Part shown: in pieces, positions 6,146 through 7,927 of the stretch | Position numbering within the stretch: position 1 is the first letter of the stretch | How the letters are laid out: every line of letters starts with the position of its first letter | Assembly: GCA_011322515.1 (NCBI GenBank) | Contig: DRMS01000229.1 | Coordinates: forward strand, 1 to 7,927 | DNA length: 7,927 bases | Reading direction: 5' to 3' | Source: Leucothrix mucor | Lineage (GTDB): Bacteria > Pseudomonadota > Gammaproteobacteria > Thiotrichales > Thiotrichaceae | Made by a program: the position numbers and the translations under genes | The notes under the pieces: model-generated | Seen by the model: the letters and a program-made list of their open reading frames with translations, nothing else | The model's database searches: none | Told to the model about the DNA's origin: nothing

Positions 6146-6715
6146 TTATTTTGTCTGATTGCTTATGTGCTGGTATAGCACATAAATACCAATAAAAAAT
6201 GCCGTAGAAATACCATAGATATGTGAATCTGTAGACACTGGCACACCGATTAAATCAGCATTAAGTTGCCCTGTATTATGTAAATGATCCCAAATAATTT
6301 TTACAGGAATAACAATAATGATAGAAACCCCTGTTATAAAGTCTTTGTCTACCAGCGCATAAAAAGCCCCAACTATAAATAACCCATAAAGTGCACCTGA
6401 CAAACCTGCGTACCAATAAAGCTCGGGGTTCAAAAAATAGAGTCCAAGACCCACGCCACTGATTAAAATCGCTAAAGAGAGCATCAGTTGTATTGCATTG
6501 ATTAGCTCTTTAAAGATAAAAACAAATAGCCAAAATCCTGATAAGTTCAATCCTAAGTGGGTGTAATTACTGTGAATCAGGTTTCCCGTCCAAATTCTCC
6601 ACAGCTCTCCTTGCTGTATGTTTTCTCGTAAAAACAACAAGTCATTCTGTATAAATTGCAATAATATCAATACTATACTAAATACTATACTGGTGCTTAT
6701 AAGTTGTGATGGCAT
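6146..6715 (-). CDS. rrtA: Rhombosortase, rhomboid-family intramembrane serine protease
   Basis: A 189-residue polytopic membrane protein with the rhomboid core. WRIWTGNLIHSNYTHLGLNL at 39-58 holds the HxxHLGxN segment (oxyanion-side His53 and Asn57). YAGLSGALYG at 102-111 holds the nucleophile Ser106, and DSHIYG at 163-168 holds the catalytic His165. Hydrophobic helices are seen at about 5-22, 61-78, 78-95, 107-121, 127-142 and 168-182. The short length and the YAGLSGxLYG and DxHxYG forms point to rhombosortase rather than a GlpG-like protease. Rhombosortases cleave proteins with a GlyGly-CTERM tail at the membrane so they can be released or anchored at the surface, mostly as type II secretion substrates. 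Its position back-to-back with pseudopilin genes agrees with that role. The ATG at 6715 has at best a weak AAGAA upstream. Confidence 0.85.
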   Translation of the reverse strand: MPSQLISTSIVFSIVLILLQFIQNDLLFLRENIQQGELWRIWTGNLIHSNYTHLGLNLSGFWLFVFIFKELINAIQLMLSLAILISGVGLGLYFLNPELYWYAGLSGALYGLFIVGAFYALVDKDFITGVSIIIVIPVKIIWDHLHNTGQLNADLIGVPVSTDSHIYGISTAFFIGIYVLYQHISNQTK

Positions 6716-6759
6716 GGTGAATTTCTTAAAGTTTGTTAATAGAGGTGCATATACTTTTC

Positions 6760-6790
6760 GCTTTAAGTTTGATTATGACAAACTTAAAGC
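6760..6790. promoter_or_regulatory. Perfect 12-bp inverted repeat between rrtA and gspG, possible operator
   Basis: Arms 6760-6771 and 6779-6790 (GCTTTAAGTTTG and its exact complement) flank a 7-base centre, ATTATGA. A close direct copy of the left arm, CTTAAAGTTTG, lies at 6725-6735, 36 bp upstream and with one base changed. A -10-like TATACT at 6750-6755 lies just before the left arm, so a start near 6762 would put the repeat at the beginning of the gspG leader. The arms are AT-rich with no U-tract, which fits a protein-binding site better than a terminator. The regulator is unknown. Confidence 0.55.
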
Positions 6791-6816
6791 ATCTAATGAA
6801 AAATAAAGGAAAGGTT

Positions 6817-7275
6817 ATGAATATTGGTCGTCAATATAGCGCAAAATCAATGTCGCTATCGAGTAAATCAGGTATGCAAGGTTTTACCTTGCTTGAAGTG
6901 ATGGTGGTTGTGGTTATTATCGCGGTAATGGGGGCGATGATTGCGCCTAAAGTGATTGGAAATATTGAGGAAGCGAGAATTTCGACAGCAAAATCTGATA
7001 TTACGAATATAAAAAATTCATTGAAACTTTATAAAATGAAAAATATTCAATATCCAAGTACGGATCAAGGTTTGGAAGCGTTAGTATCGAAGCCTAGTGG
7101 TGATCCTGAGCCGAAAGCATGGAGTAAAATGCTGGATAAAACTCCTGTTGATCCTTGGGATAATCCCTATAAGTATTTAAGCCCTGGTTCACATGGAGAT
7201 GTTGATATTTACTCTTGGGGACCTGATGGTCGTCAAAGTGATGATGATATTGGTAGTTGGGATTCGAAGAATTAA
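6817..7275 (+). CDS. gspG: Type II secretion major pseudopilin GspG
   Basis: A 152-residue prepilin. Prepilin peptidase should cut after Gly22 in GMQG-FTLLE, leaving methylatable Phe23 and the +5 Glu27, followed by a hydrophobic helix (about 28-46) that packs in the pseudopilus core. The globular part shows GspG hallmarks: YPSTDQGLEALV at 79-90, PVDPWDNPYKYLSPGSHG at 110-127 and DIYSWGPDG at 130-138, then an Asp-rich segment ending DIGSW that forms the calcium site in this family. GspG is the main subunit of the periplasmic piston that drives secretion through GspD. The start at 6817 is chosen because AAAGGAAAGG (6805-6814) precedes it at good spacing; the frame remains open to 6733, but that would add residues before the prepilin leader. 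gspH follows after 7 bp. Confidence 0.96.
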   Translation: MNIGRQYSAKSMSLSSKSGMQGFTLLEVMVVVVIIAVMGAMIAPKVIGNIEEARISTAKSDITNIKNSLKLYKMKNIQYPSTDQGLEALVSKPSGDPEPKAWSKMLDKTPVDPWDNPYKYLSPGSHGDVDIYSWGPDGRQSDDDIGSWDSKN

Positions 7276-7282
7276 TTATCTC

Positions 7283-7825
7283 ATGCTATCTCCAAGCTCC
7301 ATTAGGACAAGACAGTCTGGTTTTACTCTTATCGAAATTATGGTGGTGGTGGTTATCGTGGCAATCCTCTCATCCGCAGTTGTGCCGATGATGTCTAAAA
7401 CGACGGATGACTTGCTAGCAGAACAAGCGGATCGTTTTGTGGCGTTGATTAAATTAGCACAAGATGAAGCCATTTTGCAATCGCGCCAGCTTGGTTTACA
7501 AGTTGATGCACAGCGTTATTCTTTTCTGCAACGTGAAGATAAGAGTAATAACTGGGTTCCATTTAACGATGGTCCTTTTCGGCCGCGAAAATTATCAGCG
7601 GGCACTAAAACCGCCCTCTTTTTGGATGAAGTGGCTATTTCATCATTGACTAAACAAGCGCTTGATGCGGAGGGTAAGCCGAAGATAAAACCACAGGTGT
7701 TTATTTTGTCCAGTGGTGAAATGACTCCTTTTCGCTATGAGCTTGCATTTTCTACAGGTAGTCGTTTCAAGATTATTTTTGATGCCATAGGCACCAGTAA
7801 AATAGAAAAAGTAGAAGGTAAGTAA
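7283..7825 (+). CDS. gspH: Type II secretion minor pseudopilin GspH
   Basis: A 180-residue prepilin with a short leader and cleavage site QSG-FTLIE (Gly13, Phe14, Glu18), then a hydrophobic helix (about 19-36). The remainder (EQADRFVALIKLAQDEAILQ, then LGLQVDAQRYSFL and WVPFNDGPFRPRKL) follows the GspH pattern of a helix followed by a beta-rich domain. GspH is a minor pseudopilin near the pilus tip. The order directly after gspG supports the assignment. The ATG at 7283 lies 7 bp after the gspG stop with a weak GAAGAA upstream, so translation may be partly coupled; the in-frame upstream part lies inside gspG and is rejected. Confidence 0.92.
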   Translation: MLSPSSIRTRQSGFTLIEIMVVVVIVAILSSAVVPMMSKTTDDLLAEQADRFVALIKLAQDEAILQSRQLGLQVDAQRYSFLQREDKSNNWVPFNDGPFRPRKLSAGTKTALFLDEVAISSLTKQALDAEGKPKIKPQVFILSSGEMTPFRYELAFSTGSRFKIIFDAIGTSKIEKVEGK

Positions 7826-7829
7826 TGAA

Positions 7830-7927
7830 ATGAGCGCATCAGCATGCAAAGGTTTTACGTTAATTGAAGTGATGGTGGCATTGCTAATTATTGCCGTTTC
7901 CCTCAGTGGTGCGGTAAAAGTGATGGG
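7830..7927 (+). CDS. gspI: Type II secretion minor pseudopilin GspI, 5' part only
   Basis: The first 32 codons of a further prepilin are present before the window ends. A seven-residue leader to Gly8 is followed by FTLIEVMVALLIIAVSLSGA, with Phe9 at the cleavage site and Glu13 at +5. The identity as gspI rests on the conserved gspG-H-I order and on the MVALLIIAV type of helix; the diagnostic globular domain is not in view. The ATG at 7830 comes 4 bp after the gspH stop, with AGAAGG upstream. An earlier ATG at 7826 is closed after two codons. Confidence 0.85.
   Translation, partial: MSASACKGFTLIEVMVALLIIAVSLSGAVKVM

Noticed and set aside
6733..6816. An earlier start for gspG
   Set aside because: It would put 28 extra residues before the prepilin leader and ignore the strong AAAGGAAAGG site before 6817; it also runs through the palindrome.

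Overview
The window looks like chromosomal DNA of an AT-leaning gammaproteobacterium. The case rests on a DsbB with the E. coli-like four-cysteine layout, a type II secretion pseudopilin cluster (gspG-gspH-gspI) and a rhombosortase-type rhomboid protease, a combination typical of that class. A finer placement (for example a Thiotrichales-like sulfur bacterium) would be a guess. No phage genes, tRNA or rRNA genes, or CRISPR array are seen.

Layout. Bases 1-4315 are read leftwards. From right to left they hold a divergent PCMT-family methyltransferase (3665-4315), a repeat-filled gap (3265-3664), an exported M48-type metalloprotease with two cysteine-rich C-terminal repeats (1999-3264), a uracil-DNA glycosylase family gene overlapping its end (1383-2009), a second repeat-filled gap (815-1382), and the first 271 codons of a DUF2201/VWA-like putative metallopeptidase that runs off the left edge. 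Bases 4501-6088 are read rightwards: a PP-loop, ThiI/MnmA-like sulfurtransferase and dsbB. A rhombosortase (6146-6715) is read leftwards, and divergent from it the pseudopilin genes gspG, gspH and gspI run off the right edge.

The two gaps hold the most unusual structure. At 1133-1366 there is a 218-bp non-coding element with 22-bp imperfect terminal inverted repeats and a perfect 8-bp direct repeat (GATTATAT) on both sides, so it looks like a MITE. Inside it is a large hairpin with four 25-bp tandem units of a TTCGA..CTCAGG repeat. The other sequence in this gap (about 815-1138) and the sequence at 3379-3649 are diverged copies of one dispersed repeat in opposite orientation; the second copy has its own 23-bp terminal inverted repeats and a related TTCGAC..GCTCAGG hairpin.

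How the genes fit together. The right side is about the cell envelope and export: DsbB re-oxidises the periplasmic disulfide machinery, the pseudopilins form the type II secretion piston, and rhombosortase processes GlyGly-CTERM proteins, which are mostly type II secretion substrates. The M48 protein, with a signal peptide and paired cysteines, probably works in the same compartment. A perfect 12-bp inverted repeat lies between rhombosortase and gspG and may control one or both.
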